NCBI GenBank assembly: GCA_024704765.1
Contig: JAKMXF010000325.1
Location: forward strand, 163,171-227,170
DNA length: 64,000 nt
Reading direction: 5' to 3'
Source: Oopsacas minuta
Lineage: Eukaryota; Porifera; Hexactinellida; Lyssacinosida; Leucopsacidae
The notes below the pieces were generated by a model. The model searched no databases and was not told the DNA's origin. It was given only the letters and a program-made list of their open reading frames with translations. Of this stretch, positions 1-10,725 are shown piece after piece. Every line of letters starts with the position of its first letter. The stretch's first letter is position 1. A program made the translations under genes and the position numbers.

Positions 1-275
1 CTTGACGCTATACCAGTTTGTAATAACTACTACATAATATTATATATGTCATCCTCTAATAATATACTATGTCTATTTTCGACCACAATCTAAATGAATC
101 TATCTAAGCTACTTAGTTAATCTATTTAGCAAATTATACAAAGCAACTAGTAAACCACTTTTTTTAAGATAGAATTAACCAAACGAATTCAGACAAGAAA
201 TTAGTTCAATTATTTAGCCATTTAAAACCTGTTAAATTATTAACAAACATTGACCAATCAAAAGTGGAGCGAAAT

Positions 276-643
276 GTCGTGGAACGTTTTGTCGTGGAAC
301 GTTTTGTCGCTGGAACATTTTGTCGTGGAACGTTTTGTCGTGGAACGTTTTGTCGTGGAACGTTTTGTCGTGGAACGTTTTGTCGTGGAACGTTTTGTCG
401 TGGAACATTTTGTCGTGGAACATTTTGTCGTGGAACGTTTTGTCGCTGGAACATTTTGTCGTGGAACGTTTTGTCGTGGAACGTTTTGTCGTGGAACATT
501 TTGTCGTGGAACGTTTTGTCGTGGAACGTTTTGTCGTGGAACATTTTGTCGTGGAACATTTTGTCGTGGAACATTTTGTCGCTGGAACATTTTGTCGTGG
601 AACATTTTGTCGCTGGAACATTTTGTCGTGGAACGTTTTGTCG
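276..643. repeat. 15-base minisatellite, 24 units
   Basis: Twenty-four head-to-tail units of GTCGTGGAACGTTTT followed by a partial unit. Twenty units are 15 bases; four are 16 bases because of an extra C (GTCGCTGG) at 306-321, 442-457, 578-593 and 609-624. The other variation is ACG versus ACA before the T run: 13 of the 15-base units have ACG and 7 have ACA, while all four 16-base units have ACA. No unit holds a stop in any frame, so all six frames stay open here; this follows from the repeat and does not indicate a protein. Confidence 0.97.
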
Positions 644-1711
644 GACTTCCCAGAAAATCAAATAAGAGACGATTTTTAGGTGTTCTTCAATAAAAAAGTT
701 TAGTACTCTTTTTAATATTATTACTTTTAACCGATTAATTGTTTTGACAATGATCAATGTATTTCATACGGAGTAGTTATAATGATAAAGTTATACTTCC
801 CAAATTTTCGGTTTTGCAGTTAATAGTTACATTCAAAAACTACAAATTTCAATAATTCAAATTTTACACTTGGAAGCATAAAAAGTTGAATGTCACCACT
901 GAAACACCATGCCACTATTAATGTGAAGAAATTTACGTGTAGCATATCTTCACTATTTTTATACTTATCACGCCAAATTTAACATTAGGTATCGCAAAAA
1001 CTAGAGCCAATTCGGATAAGCCGATGCCATTTTGAGATTCCCCGAGGTAAATATACATAGAAACGGATCTAACATATTAAGCAACAAATTGTTTGTTGAC
1101 CCGTGTAATTGATTGATTAAATAATTAATTAATAATTCGTTTTTCTTCTCTTGGACAATTTTTTTCTCGGAATACAAATATTGATATTGTTATATATCGA
1201 CAAGAGTAGCTGCTTTATAGGAGGCCATAATCTTTTGGATGGACGATAGATGATCAATTCAACAATTTTCAGATTAATTTTCGAATTCGAGCACATAGTG
1301 CTTGGTATATTTCGTCGTGCACTGACCAAAAGCATCATAAAACACTTAGGTTCTGCTATACTTAAGCTAGATCTGAGGTACGATGTGCCGTAACAATTAC
1401 CGCAGCGGTGCGGTATAGCAAATAAAGCCAGTTAGTGTATAATATTTCAGTATTTGTGTAGTAGTGAAGTCGAAGCTAGAGTAGGGTGGTGGTAAAGAGG
1501 TTGTACGTGATCTCTGAAGCGGCGGATTCTAATCTTTAAAATTTACACCTGAAAGGTTTGACATTTTCTTTTCAAAGAATTAAAATAATTTGCAAATCTA
1601 CACACAAAAATAACAAAAATTTTTATATAAATCTGATTGCTAAGTTTCGCAGAACGTTCGGATAGAGCTCCGGAGGCACATACCTCCAAAGTCAAAAATC
1701 TGAATATGTTA
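644..1711. other. AT-rich intergenic stretch
   Basis: No recognisable coding region, RNA gene or terminal repeats seen between the minisatellite and the Tc1/mariner element. Short open frames (for example 1129-1338, minus) resemble nothing I know. Confidence 0.5.
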
Positions 1712-1713
1712 TA

Positions 1714-3056
1714 CAGGGTGTTTCAAAAGTCTTGGCACCTATTCTAATGAAACCATCTATCTAGTTTATCAATGTAAATACTGTTAGATCTGGATACTAT
1801 CTTATTATAATGTCAGTTCAAGTATTCTAACGCATTATTCACCCTAATACCTTATATATTGTCGATAATCACAATTTTTTTTCGTTTTTTTGTAATTCGT
1901 AAACACTAGATAATGAATGTCAGAGATCATGGAATTGCAGTCCGTTCTAAAGCAATAGGCATGTTGGAAGCTGGTGTACCACTGAAAGATGTTGCTCTGA
2001 GGTTAGGTGTTGGATTACGTTCCATTAAAAGATGGTGGGCAGCAGCTAAATGTGGTCATTCATTGGAGACAAAGGCAAGGTCTGGCCGTCCGAAAACTCT
2101 AAATCGGGCCGCTAAGATAGTAATAGCGAAATCTTTGGAGAAACGAAGACATTCAACCCGAAATATAGCCAAGAGCTTAGCTGAAAAGGGCTATTCTGCT
2201 TCTTCTTCGACTGCCTATCGACATCTGACAAAAAATCTTGGTGCTAGAGCATTCAAACGGCCCCAAATCCCGCGAATTACTGAGAGGGTCAAGGGAAATC
2301 GGCTTTTGTTCGCCCACAATCATAAGGATTGGACTATTGAAGATTGGAGAAAGGTTCTTTGGTCGGACGAATCGCCCTTCGAACTATTTTCAACACCAAA
2401 CCGACAGAACGATAGAGTGTGGAGCAAAAATGGCAAAGATATCAGCCCAGTTTTCAAAGTGAAATTTCCTGCTAAAGTCATGGTATGGGGCATGATGTCA
2501 TACCGTGCCTTGTCAGAATTGCACATAATTCCTCAAAAGCAATCTGTAGACGCAGCATATTACCGTGATAATATACTAGGGGTTACTTGTCTTGATGCCA
2601 TTATCCGTTCTTCTAAACAGGTAGCATTGTGGAAAGATCAATGTTGTTAAACATGTCGGATTTTTTATTCATGCAGGACGGTGCTCCAGCATACACGGCT
2701 AAAGCTACGCAAGAATGGTGCACAAACAATTTCCCCCGCTTTTGGAAGAAAGCCGAGTGACCAGCCAACTCTCCTGACTTAAATCCTATCGAGGATTTAT
2801 GGTCTATATTAGCTGATAGGGTGGATAAGTTAGGTCAAGTGAACACAATTCAGAACCTAATTCAGAACCTCAAATTCGCCTGGATCAGTATTGATGCTGA
2901 TATTTTAAATAATTTAGTTAGTGGCATGCCTGATAGGATTAGAAAAGTAATAGAATTGCATGGTGATTATATTGGCCAATAAAATCGATAGTGTGTGTAT
3001 GCTATGTAGTATATAATTTACGTTACTCGAGGTGCCAAGACTTTTGAAAAACCCTG
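1714..3056 (+). mobile_element. Tc1/mariner transposon, full length, inactive
   Basis: The 1343-base element has terminal inverted repeats of about 27 bases beginning CAGGGTGTTTCAAAAGTCTT on the left. The right end at 3030-3056 matches the reverse complement with one mismatch. TA dinucleotides flank it at 1712-1713 and 3057-3058, the target duplication expected of this superfamily. It holds a single transposase gene in the + direction, which is broken. Confidence 0.95.
1913..2982 (+). pseudogene. Tc1/mariner transposase, one frameshift and one stop
   Basis: The N-terminal half shows helix-turn-helix regions (VALRLGVGLRSIKRWW near residue 27) and the first catalytic Asp in LWSDESPF (about residue 152). 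The frame then shifts by one base near 2613-2617, a short A run, and continues with the second Asp in FMQDGAP (codon 2677-2679). A TGA at 2758-2760 stands where relatives have Trp just before the conserved PDLNPIE motif, whose catalytic Glu is codon 2791-2793. Thirty-seven residues separate the last two acidic residues, so it resembles DD37E-type Tc1/mariner enzymes and not classic DD34E. The frame ends with TAA at 2980-2982. With two lesions it cannot make an active enzyme. Confidence 0.93.
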
Positions 3057-3282
3057 TAGTTGGCGGGTGTGTAGTTAAAGCCTTAAATCATTCGCTTTCC
3101 AAGTCTTGACCGAATAATTATAGAAAAAGCCATGGCAACGTACATTAATCAAACGTTATTTCTACAAGGCACTTGTAACGGGCGGTCCGTTTTGGGCGTG
3201 ACAATACTATTAGTTCCGTAAAATTTACGATACGAAAACATGAGCAATTTTAATATAATAAATTTATTATTCAAATTTAGTA

Positions 3283-4201
3283 ATGGCGACTGAATCTTCT
3301 GCAGGCCTTCCAATAATAGCAGTTTGTGGTGCAACAGGTAATCAAGGGGGTAGTGTAGTGAAAGCACTTCTAGCAACCAAGAAATACCGTGTAAGAGCTC
3401 TCACACGAAAACCAGATGGAGAAAAAACGAAATCCCTCCGTGACATAGGCTGTGAAGTCATAAAGATTGATTTCGATCAGAGTATAGAAGAAATGAAATC
3501 ATCTTTTGTTGGATGTCAAGGAGCATTTCTTGTTACCAACTTCACGGAACATCTCAATATTGAGAAGGAGATAGCACAGGGACTAGCTCTTGCAAAGGTA
3601 ACTAAAGAAACTGTTGGTATGAAACATGTCATATGGAGTACACTAGAAGACACCCAAGCGTTCAAGGAATTCAGTGCTAAATACAATGTCGAGTTTTTTT
3701 AATGCGAAAATTAAGGTCAACGAGTTCATGACATCAATCAATCTTCCAGTAACGTTTTTCTATACATCTTACTATTGGGAAAACATAATTGATTTGGCGC
3801 CACCACAAAAACAAGAAGACGGAACATATAACTTAGTGTACCCCTTGGATAACGTACCGTTACCAGGTTTAACAACAGTGGATATTGGAAGGGCAGTGGT
3901 TGCTCTTATTGAGAAGGGGCTAGGAGAGCCAGGGGAATTTTTCGGATTAGCTAGTGATCATCTACTTATCTCAGAAATGGCAAACATCCTAAGTGAAGTT
4001 AGTGGGGAACATGTCAAATCCGTCAGTCTAGATCCTCAACTATTAAGAGAAAAGGGAGATACTGTTTCTGTTATGCTAGCCAATGTATTCCAATACAAGC
4101 ATGAGCACAATAAAGAGTATTGCGAAGTGCGAGCTCTCATAAAGCCTACTTCCTTTCAGGATTTTTGTAAAGAGAATTTAGCTTTGATATTCAAAGTCTG
4201 A
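3283..4201 (+). CDS. NmrA-like NAD(P)-binding protein, one-base frameshift
   Basis: Encodes a Rossmann-fold protein of the NmrA/NMRAL1 (HSCARG) group, cytosolic NADP(H)-binding proteins related to atypical short-chain dehydrogenases and regarded mainly as redox sensors. The N-terminus holds the dinucleotide loop CGATGNQGGSVV; later come HVIWSTLED and the C-terminal PTSFQDF region typical of the family. The frame runs 3283-3702 and stops at TAA inside GAGTTTTTTTAA. Removing one T of the seven-T run at 3694-3700 joins it to the frame that continues to 4201 as one protein of roughly 305 residues, close to the usual 300. Everything else is intact, so this is either a sequencing or assembly indel or a very young loss. 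No intron is seen in the coding part. An AG two bases before the ATG could be a splice acceptor for a 5' leader. Confidence 0.85.
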
Positions 4202-4771
4202 TTTGGTTTAGGGGTGTGATTTAGTTTTTTAGTTTCTGTATTTCATTCAACCTTAGTGATATTAGAATTTACTCAGTAGTCATTAATGTTGTGATCTCAT
4301 GTTTAAAGGAGGAAAATCATAATACTACATCCCCTTCAGGGTTTCATTTATGGGGGGGGCATTTGCCCCCCTTGGATCTTAAGTGCCCCCTCCTTGGATT
4401 TTAAAAATACATTGATCAAAACTGAAGTTATTAAGACTCACATTCCCAAAACTCTACTTTGCCCCCCCTTGTCTAAATGTCTGGATGAAACACTGCCCTT
4501 CTGGTGTCAAAAAGTGCGAATATGTCGATCTTTTTGGGAAATGAGTAAAATGTTTCGATCAATTACGATCGTTGACAAGCACATGGTATTACCTGCCCAC
4601 TTCCGAATAAGTTCGTTATAAGCGTGTTCCACAGTATACTGTATCGAGGGCCTTTGAGCCTTGAAATCCTTCATTATAATGGTAGTTGACTTTAATTATC
4701 TGTTAATAAGGTCTTTATTTCAGTTTGTATGTCCAAATTTGTTGTTTGGGTCAATTGTCCACTGAAGAAGA
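4202..4771. other. Intergenic, with a G-run/C-run palindrome
   Basis: No gene is supported. Around 4351-4372 a run of eight G is followed by CATTTG and a C run, then more C-rich blocks at 4384-4391 and 4463-4470. Similar G-run/C-run hairpins occur at 20290, 21401, 42417 and 62065, so this is probably the end of a dispersed repeat. Confidence 0.4.
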
Positions 4772-4773
4772 TA

Positions 4774-5008
4774 CCGTAAACTGGGGCTACTTTGGTCCAC
4801 TGGGTTTGCTTTAGCCCAATTATCAAAGTTTCAAAGAAACTAGATTAGATTCAGTATCATACTTGAAAATGACTTGCCAAATTTTTGACGAATTTTCAAA
4901 TTTCGGTAGACAATTTCGAATACAAATACAATATCTATTCGATACGTAAGCAAATTTCAATATTTGGGCTAAGCAAACCCAGTGGGCCTAAGTAGCCCCA
5001 GTTTACGG
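4774..5008. mobile_element. MITE with 46-base inverted ends, TA target
   Basis: The left end (CCGTAAACTGGGGCTACTTT onward) is mirrored at 4964-5008 with only a few mismatches over about 46 bases. TA dinucleotides flank the element at 4772-4773 and 5009-5010. The core of about 140 bases has no coding potential. Size, TA target and long inverted ends indicate a non-autonomous Tc1/mariner-like element. Confidence 0.9.
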
Positions 5009-5010
5009 TA

Positions 5011-7247
5011 GTTCGACGAGTTCTTCATGTCTTATAATCTAGCTACAGGGGAGTAGCTAGAGTTGATTGTCTAGGGCTCTAGGCTAGGCATAGATACGCC
5101 CATATAGCTGGCTTGTGTCCTCTCCATAATTACAATGTATTTATTCAGCAATGTTTCAACCGATACGAGCGGTGTGACACGAACTTTTTCGAAAGCTGTG
5201 CAGCTTGCTGTACCGGTTGGCGCATAACTTCTGTTACAGGTTTTATAAAATCACACATTTTCCCGGCTGTATTCAGTTAATTCAAGATAAAGGTGGGTAG
5301 TTTCATTAGTTAACTGTTTGATTAAATTTGTAATAACACTAATCCCCTGTGAACCTCCTATACAACTTTTTTCATATTTGGGAACCCTATCCGATAGCCT
5401 GCAATCCAAACTTACGCTCTGTAGTCCCCAGTATAGCACCCTGGACTACCAAGATCCATGCACTCTAGGTTGGCAACGCTCATCGAAGTTGTTCATTTTT
5501 GAAATATCTTTGACCAAGCTTGCTAAATGGACGCTAGTTCGGGTGAGACATGTCGTACTAGCTGGCCTGTTCCATATTCCATAAGTATCGCCACTGATCA
5601 CTAGCTCTTAGTCAATAATTACAAATTATTAGTTATCAGTCAGCGTGATCAATTGGAAATTTGTAGTATTTAGTAGTTTTATACTGGATCTTAAATACAT
5701 TCAGTGGAACATGTATAAACCGACACCTGTATACTACAGAAAGCCTCAATAATTCGCCAGTCTTTCTAATCCTAATACCTTCCGATAATCGTCACATTAC
5801 TCACCCTTTTGTTCTGTTTGAGAACTTTAATGAGTGGGATGGGTCATCATCCACAGGTCATATAGGTCATTGGAGATAGGTCCGTTTGAGTTACCCATTT
5901 ACCATAAATTCTGAGATACGTATTATGTAGTCCTGTGCTGAGTGGCGGATACCGGGAGTTTAGAGGTAATTTACATGATATGAAATCAAAGTGGAATTGG
6001 AAATTCATGCACTGAATACTGGCTCAAATTCCAAACCGTAAATTTAGGCTCGCTTCGCTTGCATCTTTCCCTATAAATCTTGTTATATTATCAAAGTTTC
6101 AGGTATATACATTGTATTACAAGAATTGTAGTGGCTCGAACTGTAATGGTGGGTCTGTACAAGTATTATGAGCAAGACAACACTTGATATGTTTATGAAA
6201 GTTTTGTTCAAGTTGAAACCAAATATATACGTTGGTAATTTATTTGAAAAGGATCTTGTGCAAGTGCAAATGTATACAAATAATATAACATGTTGATATA
6301 CACAATGAGATAATGTACTTACATAATCAACCGGAAATTTCCATGTCAAATGTCTATTGCGCAGTTAAGAGAAAGAATTTCGAAATGGAGGTACCCTGAC
6401 AGTAGAATGGCAACGAATTTTGTGGAAAATAGGGCTTGTCGTTACAGCACCCCCAGACCCCCAACTGTATTATTATCCTTCCCACAGCTATTCCTGAATC
6501 CGCCATTACCTGTGCTGTGTGCATGCGGTTATCCAGTGTTCCCTCCAGTATTCCCTTCATTGGTATCCGGTGGTTATTCCTCCATAATTTTCTCATTTTC
6601 TGACTTACCCTTCTGTGTTTTCACTTAAGAAAGTTTAATCCTCAGGATATTTTCCTGTACTACCAGGAATTTTGTTGACACTCAGAATTTTGACAGACCC
6701 TCCTGGCAGATATGGTGGCCCCGAAAATTATAGGGAATCGGGTTAACCCCACTGCACATTACAATTAAGATCAGTTCATGAGCTACCCAAAATGTCAATC
6801 TGCATGCGGAACTAGTGCTAATAATATATGACCTTCCAGTCTTTCCTCAACATCAAATATTTTGCACAAGATACTTAAGATATGTATTTCAATAGATCTT
6901 TTTCATGTGCAAATATCACGAAATCTTAAACTCTATTTTGCATAAATTCACACTATTTCATCTCTATTAAACACATAACATCAATCATCAGAATACTGAG
7001 ATGGATCATTAATTCACAAGCATGTATCTAGGTATGCTCCTGATAGTCTACTCCCATTATATCCAGGCAAATTGACCACGATAATTCCTTCTATTTAACC
7101 AATGAAATATATATATTACAACAAATTTGTTGGCTTTGGACAATATTTATACAATAGTAATTATGTAGTAAATGACCATGAGCTACACTACAGGCATGTC
7201 TACTGACTATTTGTATTAATTCATAATCCTATAAATATTTAGCAATA
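5011..7247. other. Intergenic, nothing recognised
   Basis: Open frames of 62-92 codons occur on both strands (5251-5439, 5318-5584, 6083-6349, 6350-6628), but none shows a family motif, splice pattern or composition unlike the surrounding AT-rich DNA. I see no gene. Confidence 0.45.
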
Positions 7248-8118
7248 ATGGCCACAGCTAATCATATTGAATCAGAACCTGTTGAAGATAATTTACAGAG
7301 AGTCAGAACTGGAATTGATTACTCGAGCAAGATACAACCTTTAGTGAGTGTTTGTAAGAAAGAAAATGGAAAAGATAAACTTAAATTCCTACTTGTGTTG
7401 CAGTAGATAATAAACTGGAGATATTTATATATTAGATTGTTACAATAACTGTGTTAAAGTATTTGACAGTACTGCAAAGTAGATATTCAAATTTGGTGAC
7501 AGTAATGGTGAAGGAAAGATTCCCTATCCAAGAAGATTAGTTATTTGTAGGAGTAGGATTTTAATTACTCATAACTACTGTATATTCAATTATATCCTTG
7601 ATGGTGAATTTGTTTCTAGAATTGGTAAACAGGGAATAGGAGAGTTAGAATTTAACTATCCTTGGGGTATAGCAATCAATGAATCTAATGATGATATTTA
7701 TATTTGTGATTATTCTAACAATCGAGTTCAAATACTCTCACAAGATTTCCTATTCAAATCACAAATTGGTTCATTCACACGCCCTCGTGATGTTAAACTC
7801 TCTAAAGAATACATTTATGTGTTAGATGAATCTAATCCTTGTATCCATCTATTCAATCATAACTACATACTCCAGAAGAGTGTAATTTCACTAAGACAAG
7901 GAAATCAAGTCATTAATCCCCGATCATTCTTTATTGACAATTCTAACAACATTCTGATTCCTGATTATTTTTCTAATTCTATTTGTATCTTCAATCCTGA
8001 ATTCCAATAAATTCACAATATTCAAGTCTCAAAGCATCCAACATCAATAACAGTGGACAATCATGATAGAGTTATTGTTGTGTGTTATCATGCTATGAAC
8101 TGTCTACAGATATTTTGA
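7248..8118 (+). pseudogene. NHL-repeat protein, decayed
   Basis: Starts MATANHIESEP and then encodes NHL-type beta-propeller blades, recognisable in YPWGIAINES, DDIYICDYSNNRVQIL, YIYVLDESNP and NILIPDYFSNSICIF. Such propellers bind protein or RNA and are often joined to RING/B-box modules in animals; no such module is seen here. The reading is broken by a stop and frame change near 7405-7440, a TAG at 7480-7482 and a TAA at 8008-8010. The final segment to 8118 stays in the same frame beyond that TAA and still reads as a blade (SITVDNHDRVIVV). With several independent lesions it is a pseudogene, apparently without introns. Confidence 0.85.
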
Positions 8119-8426
8119 TTACAAGTCTATGTGTTTGACTTCTATATTTCTTTGTTTTCATTTCCTTCCATAATTTTATGTGTTCACATATATCCTTACC
8201 TTATGATTCGATTCTTGATTAGTTTCCTATTTATTCAAACTCTTAATTCTATATTAATTTCAGTTTCACATAATTTCCATGAGTATCATGAGCATTCCTG
8301 ATGTATTGCATTTTCATTATCTCAATATTTAGGAAGGATACGCCTGTAGATTACCCGTAAGGTAAGCTAACAAACCATTAAATCTAATACATTTTCGTAA
8401 GAGTTTGATTCTATGATTCAGTATTA

Positions 8427-8840
8427 TCAACTCCCGTTTACACGGTACTGTAATAGATTCTGTTCTATAGCAGTAGTAACAATTAATTCCTGTTCTTTCA
8501 GGGCTTGATCAAATCGTTGTTGTTTGGTAGAAGAAGAAAAACGAGGTGAACAGTCGGAGAGGAATCTTGGCATCGCTTCTTTAACTAATTTAGGTTTGGT
8601 GGGTACTTCTAAATATGATCCATCTGATTGAAGGGCAGGATAACTTGTAATAATGTATTCTGGGAGGAAATGTTTAGAACAAACAAATACACATTTCAAG
8701 TCTCGGATATCTTCCCTGCAGAGCACACCTAGCCATTGATCGATAAGCATAAGTGGACCACTTGGTAGCTTAAATGCAGGAGTATAAGGTTCTCCTCAAT
8801 AATTACTCCGACAGTTAGGGGCCGAACACTTGTTAGGCAT
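8427..8840 (-). pseudogene. THAP-domain protein with in-frame stop
   Basis: Read on the minus strand from ATG at 8838-8840, the sequence encodes a THAP zinc finger with the C2CH pattern: Cys5, Cys10, Cys54 and His57 (CSKHF), plus the conserved Trp36. THAP domains bind DNA and occur in transcription regulators and in P-element-like transposases. Codon 15 (8796-8798) is TGA, right after CRSNY where relatives continue, so translation would stop in the finger unless read through. The frame is otherwise open to TGA at 8427-8429, with a tail (QALKEQELIV) that may be helical. No transposase domain follows, so it is a short THAP gene or a fragment of a larger one. Confidence 0.8.
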
Positions 8841-9084
8841 GACAAGCTAACTGAAAGTATAATAGATTAATATACATAAGAAAAGGAGAAATCGAGAAGT
8901 AAAATAAAGAAATGTATATAAGCAAAATAAAAATAATATAATATGAGGGAGAAGCGACAATACGCAGATAAAACTACGAGATGGCAAGGGGTAACGGGTG
9001 GAGAATACGTAAAATGTTCAGTTTCAATTAAAATCTTACAAGAACAATTTAATAGTTCACGATTTGGATGGATATCATCTAATA

Positions 9085-9166
9085 CATTGGTTCTCAACCT
9101 TTTTTCTTCCGCGGACCTCTTTGGTCCATTTTATGGGGTCAGCGGATCCCAGGTTGAGAACCACCG
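9085..9166. mobile_element. Minimal hAT-type MITE, 82 bases
   Basis: An almost pure foldback: CATTGGTTCTCAACCT at the left is mirrored by AGGTTGAGAACCACCG at the right. Eight-base flanking copies, ATCTAATA (9077-9084) and ATCTAACA (9167-9174), differ at one base. The 8-base duplication and the TGGTTCTCAACC end are typical of animal hAT MITEs. Confidence 0.85.
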
Positions 9167-9287
9167 ATCTAACACATCATTATTTGTAATAATAATTAAT
9201 GCCCTTAACCAACATCCATGGTCTAAATTTTCACTTCAGTGAACGAGCCTTATTATAACGTGGGTAACGAATAAGTACATTTTTAGG

Positions 9288-9720
9288 GCAGCTCCTATGG
9301 GAGATGCGACTTTGGTACGTCCGTCCGTTTGGTGCAAATCTAGCAGTCCGATTAACATGAAAATTGGTATACATATACATTGTGGGTCGGAAATTTACAC
9401 CCCGGGTATGAATTTTTCATAAAATGAATATTCACACCTTTCCATGTAAACTTCAAAAGCATTCTAGGGATTAAGTTTCAACATGTTGTCAGGGGTAATT
9501 GACCGAGTAGAGTCCGATTGTGAAATTTTCAGTGTCTGAAACCTACGAATACACAGATTAATCATATTTTCACACCTTTTGCTAATATTTCTAAAATGAT
9601 GCTAGAGATTTTTGTTTCAATTGCTAGTTAGTGTTAAACGAGTATGTAGATTTCAAATGTCACATTTTCAAATCTATATCTACATGATTTATCATATAAT
9701 TACTCATATCCGTAAGCGTC
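9288..9720 (+). repeat. Dispersed repeat family A, copy 1
   Basis: Shares long stretches with 42560-43078 (reverse orientation), 54285-54645 and 54890-55360. Marker stretches are GTCCGATTAACATGAAAATT, GTTGTCAGGGGTAATTG and a block of TTCAAATCTATATCTACATG. Internally it repeats a motif of about 145 bases beginning GATTAATCATATTTTCACAC. No coding capacity is seen; the class is unknown. Confidence 0.75.
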
Positions 9721-9795
9721 GAACCCACCCGGCTCTACCCGGAGTTCTGTTAGTGAATTGTGAGTGTGATATTAATTTATGCCATGAATGTAGCG

Positions 9796-10055
9796 GCCCC
9801 GGTGTAACAGCCTAGATTAACCTCCCAACCCAGTTTAACCCCGGGTATAGTCTAGGCTAGCCTAGATTAACCTCCAGGTATAAACGGGGCTAGCCCAGGT
9901 TATACCCTCAAAAGGGGGTTAATCTGCCCCGGTGTAACAGCCTAGATTAACCTCCCAACCCAGTTTAACCCCGGGTATAGTCTAGGCTAGCCTAGATTAA
10001 CCTCCAGGTATAAACGGGGCTAGCCCAGGTTATACCCTCAAAAGGGGGTTAATCT
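9796..10055. repeat. Perfect 130-base tandem duplication
   Basis: Bases 9796-9925 and 9926-10055 are identical by eye. The unit begins GCCCCGGTGTAACAG and therefore includes seven bases of the outer flank as well as the left end of the Ginger-type MITE. The identity implies a recent event. Confidence 0.95.
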
Positions 10056-10690
10056 GGGATAGGCTAGTTTATACTCAGGGGGTTAGTCTAGGCCAGTGAT
10101 TCTCAACGGGGTCCACTTGGCCCCCCCTGGGGAGGAATTTCAAGTCCATGGGGAGGATTATGTTTAAGGAATATCCACCAGGCTCTTGGGTCACTGACCA
10201 CTCAAAATCGGTTCACCTAGTTAATTAATTTCGACTTGACCTGGTTCAGAACTTGGACAAATATTTATATTATCTAACCAAATATTATAGATCGAACACA
10301 TCCAAACATAGAAGTAATCTAAATAATAATACTTATTCGGTAACATTATTCACAGTTCAGTTTGTTGATATCAAATATCATATTTTTGCATTATTTGTTA
10401 TATATTTCGGATAGTTATACGTAGTTCTATTCAAAATGCCAAAACGAAAATTTTCAATTGTTTGTTTGGTAGACTAACTGAAAAATTAATCATTGCTATT
10501 ACAAAAATTAAGGTATAATAATGATTCAAATATAAGGAGCCAGAGGCTACGGAAGAACTTGGAGGTTGCTAAGGGAGGAATGTGATGTCGGACGTTGAGA
10601 AACACTGATCTAGGCTCAGAAGGTATAAACCAGCCTAGCCTAGTTTATACCCGGGTATATTCTGGTGGGGGGTTAATTTGAGCTGCTATA
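9803..10690. mobile_element. Non-autonomous Ginger1-type element, split by a hAT insertion
   Basis: The left end TGTAACAGCCTAGATTAACC matches, in inverted form, the right end of the integrase-bearing element at 47255-49739. Its own right end (10671-10690) is a diverged inverted copy. Flanks are CCGG (9799-9802) and CTGG (10691-10694), a CCGG-like 4-base target site. TIRs beginning TGT and CCGG/CCGT targets are known traits of Ginger1 transposons. The interior is made of self-complementary modules around CTAGGCTAG and CCCGGGTATA, with no coding frame. It contains a perfect 130-base tandem duplication and a 514-base hAT element. Confidence 0.8.
10094..10607. mobile_element. hAT-type MITE, 514 bases, inside the Ginger MITE
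   Basis: Ends CAGTGATTCTCAAC and GTTGAGAAACACTG are inverted repeats. The 8-base target copies are GTCTAGGC (10086-10093) and ATCTAGGC (10608-10615). The element at 47255-49739 has the uninterrupted sequence TTAATCTAGGCTCAGAAGG at the matching place (about 49620-49638), which serves as a paralogous empty site. No transposase remains inside. Confidence 0.92.
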
Positions 10691-10725
10691 CTGGAATCGA
10701 TTGGGCCCATTTCCGACACCTATGA

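Noticed and set aside
206-757. Six overlapping open frames encoding simple repeats (RQNVP, FHDKM, FVVER and similar)
   Set aside because: A 15-base unit without stops opens every frame on both strands; there is no domain and no reason to prefer one frame.
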